From NCBI RefSeq assembly GCF_900115345.1, contig NZ_FOWC01000009.1, positions 248,001 through 312,000 of the forward strand: DNA of 64,000 bases, given 5' to 3'. The notes under the pieces are model-generated. The model did not search any database. It saw nothing but the letters and a program-made list of their open reading frames with translations, and had not been told where the DNA came from. The stretch comes from Amycolatopsis rubida (GTDB taxonomy: Bacteria > Actinomycetota > Actinomycetes > Mycobacteriales > Pseudonocardiaceae). Below, one piece after another: positions 14,873 through 23,114 of the stretch; the stretch's first letter is position 1, and every line of letters starts with the position of its first letter. Position numbers and translations under genes: made by a program.

Positions 14873-16282
14873 GTGGGGACACGTCGAACGTCGGCGCCGA
14901 AGCACCCTCCGAACACGCGGCTGCGGTGGCAACGGCTCCAGCGTGGTTGGAGTCAGGAAGAAGTCGTCGAGCAGATCAAGCGCAGCATGGAGCAGGCCGA
15001 CGAAGGCGCGTCTGGCCTGAACGCGGACACCGTCCGACGGTGGGAAACCGGCGACCGCAAGCCCGACCCGAGGTACCAGAAGCACCTCGTCCTGGTCTTC
15101 GGGCTACCAGCCAGCGACCTCGGTCTGCTCTCAGCCGAGGAGATGGCGCTGTGTCCTGCGGATCTGACGGCCCCTGCGCCTACCGCCAACATGCTCGTCA
15201 ACGAGCAACTCATCGACGCTGTGGTGAAGAAGGTGATGATGGTGTTGCTGGGCGGCAACGCTGAGTTCAGCCGGCCGGTGTTCTTAAAGGGCCTGCTCGG
15301 GGCGAGCATCGCAGCACTGCTCTCGAACGACATCGCGATTCCCGACGGTGCCGAAGCACTTGCCCGCAAGCAACGGACGCAGTTGGATCCGCGAGCCGTC
15401 GAGGCGTTCGGAGCGATCACCGCCTCCCATCGTGACCTGTACTGGACGAGCGCTGCGGCTGAACTCTTGCCCTCGGTTACCGCTCATGCCCACCTCGGTG
15501 AGAGCATGATTAAGTCGACGTCGGATGCAGATTCGCCGCATGCTCGCCGGCTAGCTTCTGCCGTCGCTGAGTCGGCGCTCCTCGCTTCCCGACTACTGTT
15601 TTTCGACCTGGCCCAAGTAGATGCGGCCGAACCGTTCTTCCAGCTCGCCGAGGACGCGTCAGCCAGCTCGCAAGATCACCCATTGGCGGCTGCGGTACTG
15701 GCGCACCGGGCGTTCGTTCCCGGCTTCGCCGGACAGGAACAACCGGCCCGCGAATACCTGACGGCCGCGCATGCCCACGGACGCTACGGGGCCGGCCCGC
15801 TGTTGCGGTCGTGGCTGCACTGCGTCGACGCCGAGGTATCCGCTCGCGTCGGGCAGTCGGATACGAGCCTTACTCGTGTCCGTTCGGCCGAGGATGCGCT
15901 GGCGAGCGCCGGAACCGACCCCGCCTGGCTCGACTTCTTCGACACCTCCCGACTCGACGGTTTTGCCGGCAACGCCTTACTGCTGGCGGGCCGAACCCGC
16001 GAGGCAGCAGGCCGGCTCCAGCGCGCGTTGGACAACCTCTCCGAGAACGCCACGAAACAGCGGGCTGTCCTGCTGTTCGACCTCGCCGCGGCGCACGCAC
16101 CGACTGATCCGGAACGCGCCGTCACGACCGTCCGACAAGCATGCGACGTGGTCAGTAGGGCTCCCTACAGCACCGCACTCCAACGCGTGCCCGAAGTTCG
16201 TGCAGCTCTGAGCGCCACTCCCTACGTCCGCGAGCTGGACGAACGAGTCCGAGCGCTGGCCGGCCCGACTGCTAAAGCTTGA
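14873..16282 (+). CDS. HTH regulator with TPR-like C-terminal domain
   Basis: 469 residues from GTG 14873, with GGAGGAGG just upstream. The N-terminus is an XRE-type helix-turn-helix (LRWQRLQRGWSQEEVVEQIK... then LNADTVRRWETGDRKPDP). The remainder is helical with repeated Ala-rich pairs (VLAHRAFVPGFAGQEQPAREYL, LLRSWLHCVDAEVSARVGQSDTS, DPAWLDFFDTSRLDGFAGNALLLAGRTREA), as in TPR-bearing actinomycete regulators. It is similar in plan to the regulator at 19285. Its stop abuts the stop of the minus-strand HAD gene. Confidence 0.8.
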   Translation: MGTRRTSAPKHPPNTRLRWQRLQRGWSQEEVVEQIKRSMEQADEGASGLNADTVRRWETGDRKPDPRYQKHLVLVFGLPASDLGLLSAEEMALCPADLTAPAPTANMLVNEQLIDAVVKKVMMVLLGGNAEFSRPVFLKGLLGASIAALLSNDIAIPDGAEALARKQRTQLDPRAVEAFGAITASHRDLYWTSAAAELLPSVTAHAHLGESMIKSTSDADSPHARRLASAVAESALLASRLLFFDLAQVDAAEPFFQLAEDASASSQDHPLAAAVLAHRAFVPGFAGQEQPAREYLTAAHAHGRYGAGPLLRSWLHCVDAEVSARVGQSDTSLTRVRSAEDALASAGTDPAWLDFFDTSRLDGFAGNALLLAGRTREAAGRLQRALDNLSENATKQRAVLLFDLAAAHAPTDPERAVTTVRQACDVVSRAPYSTALQRVPEVRAALSATPYVRELDERVRALAGPTAKA

Positions 16283-16945
16283 TCAGCTGAACTCGGCGTT
16301 GTGGGCGGCAACGCGCGCAGGTAGTTCGGCGAGGCTCGTCAACTGGAACAGGCAGCGCTCTTCAACCTCGGGCATGTGAAGGATGTGTCCCCACGGCCCG
16401 CGGCGGACGAGCGCAGTCGAGATGCCGGCCTCCTGGGCCGGCCGGACGTCGTTGTCCAACCGATCGCCGACGTAGAGGACCGAACTCGCTGCGACCCCGG
16501 CCTCCTCGATGACCCGGTCGAAGAATCCGGGCGACGGCTTCTCGACGCCCCAGCCGTCGGAAGTGCCGATCACGTCGACCGGCAGTTCTAGCGCTTTGAG
16601 GATCTCCTCCGCCCGCGCGGTTTGGTTGCCGGCTAGGCCGACCCGAAGGCCGGAATCCTGGAGTGCCCGCAGGCACGGCCGCACATCGCTGTACAGGTTC
16701 TCCTCGGCGAAGGTCTCCGGCTGGCCGGCAGCGGCCCGTCGCTCGCGTTCCACCGCGAGGTCGAAGCCAGGCTTGAAGACCTGGAAAGTCTCCCGGTAGT
16801 CCTTACCCTGAGCGATCACGGCGCCGAAAACAGCTGAGAACGTGTGGCGAGGAACTCCGAGCCAGTCGGCCCAGGTCCCGTACTCGCGGGTTTCGTCGAC
16901 CAGTATCTCACCGACGTCGAAGAAGACCGCTTCGATCCTTGCCAC
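16283..16945 (-). CDS. HAD family hydrolase
   Basis: 220 residues from GTG 16945 (AGGGAGGGACC upstream). Motif I is VFFDVGEILVDE, so the second Asp of the usual DxD is Gly, a variant seen in some HAD-IA proteins and one that may change phosphatase activity. Motif II is VGLAGNQTA, motif III the Lys in WGVEKPSPGFFDRV, and motif IV VLYVGDRLDNDVRPAQEAGI. It is a cytosolic phosphatase or dehalogenase-like enzyme with unknown substrate. It ends back to back with the HTH-TPR regulator gene. Confidence 0.85.
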   Translation of the reverse strand: MARIEAVFFDVGEILVDETREYGTWADWLGVPRHTFSAVFGAVIAQGKDYRETFQVFKPGFDLAVERERRAAAGQPETFAEENLYSDVRPCLRALQDSGLRVGLAGNQTARAEEILKALELPVDVIGTSDGWGVEKPSPGFFDRVIEEAGVAASSVLYVGDRLDNDVRPAQEAGISTALVRRGPWGHILHMPEVEERCLFQLTSLAELPARVAAHNAEFS

Positions 16946-17083
16946 GTGAAGGTCCCTCCCTGTCCTGCATGACGGTCACCGCCATGGTGCCCGACGTGGA
17001 TGCCGCGATGCTCAGCAGGCTGTCCTGCGGACGTCCAGCGGACGGGTTGTGGACGGTACCTCGTCACGATCTTGGCGGGTTGA

Positions 17084-17374
17084 CTATGCGTCTCGGTTCA
17101 TGCACGCATGGTTATAGAAGGTGCTGACGTGTCGGACACGCAGAGTCCCCGGCCTTGGTGGCAGTCCTGGCCCGCGATCGTGCGCACCGATCGCGCCGTC
17201 GCTGGTCAGCACCCGGTACTCGTGCCGCCCGCGCAACTGTCCGGCGCCTCCGAGGTAGAAGTGAGCGTCCGGACCGGCGAACGGCCGGACGTAGTCGTCG
17301 AACAACGCAGCGAGCTGCGCCTCAAACTCGGCTGGGACCGAGCAGGTACCTGTGATCGTCACGTGTCGCGCCAC
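17084..17374 (-). pseudogene. Remnant of a SLOG-like (Rossmann nucleotide-binding) protein gene
   Basis: The first about 45 residues (ARHVTITGTCSVPAEFEAQLAALFDDYVRPFAGPDAHFYLGGA) look like the start of a Rossmann-type protein of the kind used by DprA/LOG-like nucleotide binders. After the HFYLGGA strand the expected continuation (Gly-Ile-Asp and alternating helices) is missing, and the frame runs into Arg-rich, unlikely sequence. I read it as a truncated and frameshifted remnant. The surrounding 16946-17571 region holds no other gene that I can support. Confidence 0.45.
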
Positions 17375-17571
17375 GCTCGCCTGGTCCTTTGCGAGTGTCG
17401 TCGAAGGTCATCGGACCACATCGTGCCTGGTCATGCTCTCACGAACGCACCGGCTGCGGCGAGGGACGCCCCCCGACCTTGCCGCGGCCGGTTGCCCATC
17501 GGAACGACGACGCAGGACGCCCTGCATTCGTTCCGGGTACACGTCTCCTCAGAAGGGCAATCGCGATCTCG

Positions 17572-18771
17572 ATGAGCACGTTCGACACAACACGCCTGCT
17601 TGACGTTGCGCATGGCGCTATGGACAAAGCGATCGACCTCCTGATGCGCAACCGGGCCGGCGAAGTTCAGGCCAAGGGTGATCGCGATCTGGTGACCGAG
17701 GTCGAGCTGGCCATCGAACGACTTGTACGAGACCACCTCCAGGAGCAGACGCCGGACGTCGGCTTCGTCGGTGAGGAAACCGGGGGGACCGGCAACCCGG
17801 AGGTGTACTGGGTCCTCGATCCTGTCGACGGGACTGTCAACTTCGTCCACGGGGTTCCGTTGTGTGCGGTGGCTCTCGGGCTCATCCACGTTGATCAACC
17901 CCTTCTCGGCGTCATTGACACGCCCTTCCTTCACCACCGGTACTGGGCAACGAGAGGCCACGGGGCATTCCGAGACGGCGACCCCATAGCTGTCTCGCGC
18001 ACGAAAACCCTTGAGGAATCACTTATTTCGCTCAGTGACTACGGAGCAGGAGAGGGAGGTGTAGCGCGAACGGGGGCGTCCGCCAGGCTCGATCAGGCGC
18101 TTTCTCAACGCGCACAACGAGTTCGGCGCATCGGGTCGTCGGCGGTCGAGTTGGTCTGGGTGGCTGACGGCACTCTCGATGCCAGTCTCACGCTTGGCAA
18201 CCGCAGTTGGGACACGGCGGCTGGAGCGATCATCGCCCGCGAAGCCGGCGCACTCGTCGTTGACGCGGACGGTAGCCAGCACAACACCAGTTCGCGTTGT
18301 GCCGTTGCGGTGACACCGAGCTTGGGGGACGCACTGCTCCCGCTTCTGCGCATCCTTCGCGGTACTCGATACTGGCCGATTTCAGCAACCGAAGGCGAGA
18401 CAGCCTCGACTGCGCGGCCTGCAAGAAAACGCGTTGTCGGAGCAACGGCCTTCTTGGCGACGATCGGGGTGGGTATCGGCGACGACGACACCGCGGACAC
18501 GCTTGCCGAGAGGGAGTTCTCCTCGTCGCGCGATGCGCAGACTTGGATCGAGCGAGAACTACCCCTGGCTGAGTTTCCCGCCTGGGTCGTGCAACGCCCG
18601 CGTGGTGCAGCGGGGGCTTTCCTGTTCGGCGCGGTCCAGCGTGGGCGTTATGCGATGGAAGCTAAGGGCTGCATCGCATGGCAGGCAGACGAAGGCTCGG
18701 TGGATGACGTAGAGGCGTACCTGGTCGAAGGGCAGGTGCGATGGCGCGATGCTCAAGGCGCGGCGAGGTGA
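17572..18771 (+). CDS. Inositol monophosphatase family protein with extra C-terminal domain
   Basis: About 399 residues from ATG 17572 (MSTFDTTRLLDVAHGA). Residues 1-260 are an inositol-monophosphatase-type phosphatase: KGDRDLVTEVELAIER, FVGEETGG (metal Glu pair), WVLDPVDGTVNFVHG (DPVDGT metal-binding motif) and LGNRSWDTAAGAIIAREAGA (the WD...G motif). It is clearly paralogous to the enzyme at 30975. Residues about 280-399 form an added domain (GATAFLATIGVGIGDDDTADTLAE..., PAWVVQRPRGAAGAFLFGAVQRGRYAM) that I do not recognise. It is the first plus-strand gene of the series leading to the deazapurine operon. Confidence 0.85.
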   Translation: MSTFDTTRLLDVAHGAMDKAIDLLMRNRAGEVQAKGDRDLVTEVELAIERLVRDHLQEQTPDVGFVGEETGGTGNPEVYWVLDPVDGTVNFVHGVPLCAVALGLIHVDQPLLGVIDTPFLHHRYWATRGHGAFRDGDPIAVSRTKTLEESLISLSDYGAGEGGVARTGASARLDQALSQRAQRVRRIGSSAVELVWVADGTLDASLTLGNRSWDTAAGAIIAREAGALVVDADGSQHNTSSRCAVAVTPSLGDALLPLLRILRGTRYWPISATEGETASTARPARKRVVGATAFLATIGVGIGDDDTADTLAEREFSSSRDAQTWIERELPLAEFPAWVVQRPRGAAGAFLFGAVQRGRYAMEAKGCIAWQADEGSVDDVEAYLVEGQVRWRDAQGAAR

Positions 18772-18774
18772 CAG

Positions 18775-19095
18775 GTGGAGGTCCGCGAGGTTCGCGCCGT
18801 GATCGTTGCGGCAGACAGCCCACTTGGTCGAGTGAGTCAAGCGGTCGACGACCTGGCGGCGCATCTGCCGGCACCGGATGAGCCGCGGGCGTGCCCGTTG
18901 TGCTCGGATCGATCCTGGCCCTGCGACCTCTTCGATGATGCCGCACACCGAGTGCTGGCAGCCGGCTTGCGGCTCGGCGATCTGGTTCCTCTCGACTTGC
19001 ACGAACGCCTATGGCCGCTAAAGAGGGCGCGAACGCCACCATCCTCTACCCAGAACCCTGGCGACTGGTTCGGCCGGGAGGAACAGGAGCGATGA
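18775..19095 (+). CDS. Small Cys-containing hypothetical protein
   Basis: 106 residues from GTG 18775, 3 nt after the phosphatase gene, with GAGG as a ribosome site. A CPLCSDRSWPC segment near residue 40 may bind zinc and is followed by a helical LFDDAAHRVLAAGLRLGDLVPLDLHERLWPL. The stop overlaps the ATG of the next small gene as ATGA. No family recognised; position suggests co-expression with the phosphatase and the downstream HTH-TPR regulator. Confidence 0.6.
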   Translation: MEVREVRAVIVAADSPLGRVSQAVDDLAAHLPAPDEPRACPLCSDRSWPCDLFDDAAHRVLAAGLRLGDLVPLDLHERLWPLKRARTPPSSTQNPGDWFGREEQER

Positions 19096-19214
19096 CAACG
19101 ACGAGTCGCCGCGCAGTGGTGCGCATGCGGCGCCCCAACGGAGATCCGCTCGACGCAGCCCAGGTCTCCGGAACCGTTCACGGAAACACGCCGCTGAGGG
19201 GAGAGTGGTGGTGA
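19092..19214 (+). pseudogene. Small gene apparently interrupted by a frameshift at its UGA
   Basis: Starting at the ATG that overlaps the previous stop, 40 codons read MTTTSRRAVVRMRRPNGDPL...NTPLRGEWW and end in TGA at 19212. One base further on, a different frame continues with good coding character (EIDFHFDEIPLAGELAGALG) without a start codon of its own, and runs in frame into the Met of the next gene. A single extra base at TGGTGGTGAG would explain this; a +1 programmed shift at the UGA is the less likely alternative. Confidence 0.45.
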
Positions 19215-19284
19215 GATCGACTTCCACTTCGATGAGATTCCGCTCGCGGGCGAGCTGGCGGGAGCGCTCGGCTCACCACGGTCG

Positions 19285-20670
19285 ATGAGCGCCACGGCCC
19301 GGCCCAACATCGCCTTGACCCGCCTGGTGGAGGCGTCTGGTGCGGCGAAGAAGTCGTTGGCCTTCCGGCTCAACCAGCTTGCAGAGACCGCCGGCCTGGA
19401 GACGCACTACACCCACACCAGTTGGACGAACTGGATGAAGAGGGGAACGCGCCCGGCACAGGCGGTACGCCCGCTCATCGCCCAGGTCTTGGAAGAACGA
19501 CTCGGGCGGCCGGTCAGCCTGGCAGAGATCGACCTTGATCACGACCCTGGCGTGGACTCAGGCATCGGCTTGGAGTTCCCACGCGAGCTCGGCACCGCCG
19601 TGCAAGTCGCGACCAGGTTTTGGAGCCAGGTGGACAGCCGCGACGTCCGCGGCCCCGGCGTCGCAGTGGTCAACTACAACACCCCGGTTCGTCGCTGGCT
19701 GGCGCTCCCCGCTGACGCCAGCGCAGCCTCGCAGTCACCGGCGGCCTTCCGGCGCGTTGGAAAGGCGGATGTCGTCGAGCTGCTCGAAACAGCCGAGCAG
19801 GCCCGGCAGTGGGATTCCCGGTACGGGGGCGGGAACTGGCGAACCTCGCAGCTCACTGTTTGTCTGAAGGAGCGGGCGGCTCCGCTGTTGCACGGCTCCT
19901 ACAGCGACACCGTCGGGCGCCGGCTGTTCACCGCCACGGCGCAACTCGCCCGGCTCGCCGGATGGACCGCGTTCGACAACGGCGACCACGCCAACGCCCA
20001 ACGGCACTACATCCAGGCGCTACGTCAAGCTCGCGCTGCGGGGGATGTCCAGCTCGGCGGCTACGTGCTGACCTGCATCGCCCTACAGTGCAGCCTCGGC
20101 GGCTTCCACGACGACGCGATCGACATGGCCGACAGCGCGTTTCACCGCGTCGGTGGGCACGCCACGCCGCGCGTGAAGGGCTTCTTCAAGCTGATCGAGG
20201 CCCGCATTTGGGCACGCAGCGGCAACGCCCGCATGGCCGACGGCGCCCTGACCACAGCCGAGCGCCTGCTCGACGCCGCACGCTCTTGTACCGGCGACGA
20301 CCCCGCTTGGATCGACTTCTTCGACGAGCACCGGCTCGCCTCGGACGCAATCGAGATCCACCGCGATCTGGGCCGGCCGCGCGAGGCGCAACGGTGGAAC
20401 GAGTTCGCCGCCATGCCTATCGACACCTTCGCCAGGGCGTACGCCATCCGCCAAAGCGTCCTCGGTAGCACCTACTTGCAGGGGTACCAGCCCGACCTCG
20501 AACAGGCACTGGACCACGGCCACCGCGCCGTCTCCGCTCTCGCTATCGTCAGTTCGGCCCGCGCTGTGGACTACCTCCAGGCTCTGATTTCCCGGATGTC
20601 ACGCTGGCGCACCGAACCCGGCGTTGTCGAACTGACACGTCGGATAAAGACCGAAATATCTACGGCTTGA
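19285..20670 (+). CDS. HTH regulator with TPR-like repeats
   Basis: 461 residues. The N-terminal part (ALTRLVEASGAAKKSLAFRLNQLAETAGLETHYTHTSWTNWMKRGTRP) is a degenerate helix-turn-helix common in Streptomyces-type regulators. Residues 200-440 are helical repeats (LFTATAQLARLAGWTAFDNGDHANAQRHYIQAL, AARSCTGDDPAWIDFFDEHRLASDAIEIHRDLGRPREAQRW). The plan and one segment (DPAW-DFF) match the regulator at 14873. It is transcribed in the same direction as, and only 19 nt before, the Pnkp-like kinase and the deazapurine operon, so it is the best candidate for their pathway regulator. Effector unknown. Confidence 0.8.
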   Translation: MSATARPNIALTRLVEASGAAKKSLAFRLNQLAETAGLETHYTHTSWTNWMKRGTRPAQAVRPLIAQVLEERLGRPVSLAEIDLDHDPGVDSGIGLEFPRELGTAVQVATRFWSQVDSRDVRGPGVAVVNYNTPVRRWLALPADASAASQSPAAFRRVGKADVVELLETAEQARQWDSRYGGGNWRTSQLTVCLKERAAPLLHGSYSDTVGRRLFTATAQLARLAGWTAFDNGDHANAQRHYIQALRQARAAGDVQLGGYVLTCIALQCSLGGFHDDAIDMADSAFHRVGGHATPRVKGFFKLIEARIWARSGNARMADGALTTAERLLDAARSCTGDDPAWIDFFDEHRLASDAIEIHRDLGRPREAQRWNEFAAMPIDTFARAYAIRQSVLGSTYLQGYQPDLEQALDHGHRAVSALAIVSSARAVDYLQALISRMSRWRTEPGVVELTRRIKTEISTA

Positions 20671-20689
20671 GAGCGGAAAGAACCTGATC

Positions 20690-21517
20690 ATGAAGACCTT
20701 CGACGCTTTTAAAATCAACATCCCGAATCCCGCTCTGATAATTCTAGTCGGCCTGCAAGGGAGCGGTAAGAGCACCCTGGCATACCGGCACTTCGCCCCT
20801 GTTGAAATCCTCTCGATGGATGAGTTTCGTGCCCGAATGTGCAACGACCCGGCCAGTCAGTCGAACAGCTCCGCGGCGCGCAGGCAACTGCTTGACATGC
20901 TCCGTCAGCGTCTCCGGAACAGGGTCACTACCGTAGTCGACTCCACCAATCTCCGCGGGGATCGGCGCGCGGAACTCCTCGACATCGCAGCAGAATTCGA
21001 GATACCTACAGTCGCCCTGGTGTTCACCGCCAGCGCGGAGTGGTGTCGAGCGCGCATTGATAGTCGGGCTAGCATCATACGCGATGACGTCCTTGCTCAG
21101 AACGTCGAACTGTTCAAACAAACGCTTCGCGACATTGACAACGAAGGCTATTCCTGGGTGTTTCGCCTGGACAGTCAACAAACGGAGTCAATCGGGTTCG
21201 AGCACGCCTTGCCTGACGATTCTGACCCGGATCGTTGGTTCGAGGTCGAGCAACTTCGCCCGCACGAATGGGTATTCCGCCACCCTGTCGACGAACTCCG
21301 GCGCCACCCCGCCGTTCTCGCCGAAACACGGCCAACCTGGGAATTCATCGCACGTGTTGCCGCCGATATGGCGCTCGACGCGCGGCTTGCGCCAGCGAAC
21401 ACGCAGGTCCGCACGCGGGTCGGCGCTGAACTGCGCGTACGGCTGCCCCACTGCCTGCCCATCCACCTCGTAGCCCGTCAGGCCGGCTGGGAGCGCACGC
21501 TGCCATCCGCCAGGTGA
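20690..21517 (+). CDS. P-loop kinase of the polynucleotide-kinase (Pnkp-like) group
   Basis: 275 residues. Walker A is LVGLQGSGKSTLA (residues 19-31), followed by EILSMDEFRARM and, near residue 85, VTTVVDSTNL; the DSTN element is typical of the kinase domain of bacterial Pnkp and T4 Pnkp-like enzymes. The Arg-rich lid region RARIDSRASIIRDDVL fits the family. A C-terminal part (WFEVEQLRPHEWVFRHPVDELRR...) has no clear match. It lies directly before the tandem QueD gene, whose possible GTG at 21514 overlaps its stop, so it may belong to that operon and phosphorylate a pathway intermediate or nucleic acid end. Confidence 0.75.
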   Translation: MKTFDAFKINIPNPALIILVGLQGSGKSTLAYRHFAPVEILSMDEFRARMCNDPASQSNSSAARRQLLDMLRQRLRNRVTTVVDSTNLRGDRRAELLDIAAEFEIPTVALVFTASAEWCRARIDSRASIIRDDVLAQNVELFKQTLRDIDNEGYSWVFRLDSQQTESIGFEHALPDDSDPDRWFEVEQLRPHEWVFRHPVDELRRHPAVLAETRPTWEFIARVAADMALDARLAPANTQVRTRVGAELRVRLPHCLPIHLVARQAGWERTLPSAR

Positions 21518-21609
21518 TTCGTGAGCCCCCTCGTGAGCCCTCCCGCCCCGATCCACATCGCGATTCCATAAGAGCTGGTCTTAAGCGGTTCGCAACGAGA
21601 GGACGGAAT

Positions 21610-22404
21610 GTGAAACCCCATCCAGTGAGCTCAACCCGAGTCGCGGTGAGCGACCTGGCTCGGGGACGTTACAGCATCGGCGACGGCACCTTCTCGTTCG
21701 CCGCGGCGCACCACCTCACCGATCTTCCTGACGCCGAGAACAAGGCCGGGCGGTCCCACGGTCATACCTTCACTGTCGAGGTCGAGCTCACAGACACCGA
21801 ACTGCGGGCACCCGGTTTCGTGGCGGACTACGCCGAACTCGCCACGCTCGGCGAATACCTCAAGCGCGAACTGGATCATCGCGACCTCAATGCCATATTC
21901 ACCTTCGACACCACCACCGACGCGCTCGCACAGCACATCACCGCGTGGTTCCTGGCCCACATGCCGTCCGAGCGTGGGAAGCAGCTCCACGCCATCCACG
22001 TCAACATCGGCACAACTACCAGGTCGCCTCAGCACACCGCGGTCGACTCGTTTGCGTTCGAGGCGGCTCACCACCTGGAGGGGTTGCCGGACGGACATAA
22101 GTGCGGCCGGCCTCACGGTCACTCCTATCGGGTGGACCTCCGGCTGGACCAGCAGACAAGCCCCCGCCGTCGCGCCAGGATTCGCGCCCTGCTCGCCGAG
22201 TATCTCGACCGTCAACTGGACCACCGCGACTTGAACGCCGTGCTCCAGTTCCAGCCGACGTCGGAGCTGGTTGCTGAGCACCTGTATGCCTGGACCCTTA
22301 GCCAGGCCAAAGGACAAGAGGCCGCCGCGGTCCAGGCGCTTCGCGTCTGGGAGTCGCCGCGCCGATGGGCCGAGTTCACCCAGGACGAGCGGAGCGGCCG
22401 GTGA
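21610..22404 (+). CDS. Tandem 6-carboxytetrahydropterin synthase (two QueD/PTPS domains)
   Basis: About 264 residues from GTG 21610 (GAGAGGACG upstream); a GTG at 21514 overlapping the previous stop is possible. Two PTPS domains are joined. Domain 1 (about 20-135) has AAHHL, SHGH and LDHRDLN, but the catalytic Cys position reads NKAGRSHGH, with Ala instead of Cys, and the pterin-binding Glu region reads TTTDAL. Domain 2 (about 140-250) has LPDGHKCGRPHGH with the Cys, LDHRDLN and PTSELVAEHL with the Glu. So domain 2 looks catalytic and domain 1 degenerate. QueD turns dihydroneopterin triphosphate into carboxytetrahydropterin, the first committed step to 7-deazaguanines. The stop overlaps queE as GTGA. 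Confidence 0.85.
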   Translation: MKPHPVSSTRVAVSDLARGRYSIGDGTFSFAAAHHLTDLPDAENKAGRSHGHTFTVEVELTDTELRAPGFVADYAELATLGEYLKRELDHRDLNAIFTFDTTTDALAQHITAWFLAHMPSERGKQLHAIHVNIGTTTRSPQHTAVDSFAFEAAHHLEGLPDGHKCGRPHGHSYRVDLRLDQQTSPRRRARIRALLAEYLDRQLDHRDLNAVLQFQPTSELVAEHLYAWTLSQAKGQEAAAVQALRVWESPRRWAEFTQDERSGR

Positions 22405-23114
22405 CGATCACGCTGGCCGATGACGAACTGCTCGTCGCGGAGAGGTTCGGCCCGACCGTGCAAGGCGAAGGCCCGTCGACCGGACGACGTGCCGTGTTCG
22501 TCCGGCTGATGAACTGCAACTTGACCTGCAAGACCTGCGACACCCCCTACACCTGGGACGACTCCCGGTTCGACCTGGATGCCGAAGCCACCGTCACCTC
22601 GGTCAGCGATCTCCTGGCCTGGGCGACGGCCCAGCCGGTCGACCTCGTGGTCATCACGGGCGGCGAACCCCTGATCCAGCAACGTCGCCTCATCGCCCTC
22701 GCTCAGGGACTCGTGGACGCCGGGCTGCGGGTGGAGATCGAGACCAACGGCACGATCGCGCCCGCACCTGACCTGCTCGCCTGGGTGAGCCAGTTCAACG
22801 TGTCGCCGAAGCTGTCGACGTTCGGAGCCGGAATGCCGGCCTCCAAACGGATTAAGCGACGGGTGCTTGGCCACTTCGCGGTCAGCGGCCGGGCGGTGTT
22901 CAAGTTCGTCGTCTCCAGCATCGCCGACCTCGACGAGATCACCGAGCTCGTCTCCAGCCACGACTTGGCGCCGGTCTACGTGATGCCCGAAGGCCGCACC
23001 GCCGAAGAGGTCACCCGACGCCTCGCCGAGATCGCCGACCCGGCCATCGAGCGGGGCTTCCACCTCAGCACGCGGTTGCACCTGCTCACGTGGGGAGACC
23101 AGCGTGGCCGCTGA
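22401..23114 (+). CDS. queE: 7-carboxy-7-deazaguanine synthase (radical SAM)
   Basis: 237 residues from the GTG that overlaps the queD stop. The QueE pattern is complete: FGPTVQGEGPSTGRR (residues 16-30), the CxxxCxxC cluster motif CNLTCKTC (Cys39, 43, 46) and VVITGGEPL (GGEP at 87-90), followed by VEIETNGT. QueE performs the SAM-dependent ring contraction of carboxytetrahydropterin to carboxydeazaguanine. It sits between the tandem QueD and a thymidylate-kinase-like gene that starts inside its last codons. Confidence 0.93.
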   Translation: MTITLADDELLVAERFGPTVQGEGPSTGRRAVFVRLMNCNLTCKTCDTPYTWDDSRFDLDAEATVTSVSDLLAWATAQPVDLVVITGGEPLIQQRRLIALAQGLVDAGLRVEIETNGTIAPAPDLLAWVSQFNVSPKLSTFGAGMPASKRIKRRVLGHFAVSGRAVFKFVVSSIADLDEITELVSSHDLAPVYVMPEGRTAEEVTRRLAEIADPAIERGFHLSTRLHLLTWGDQRGR

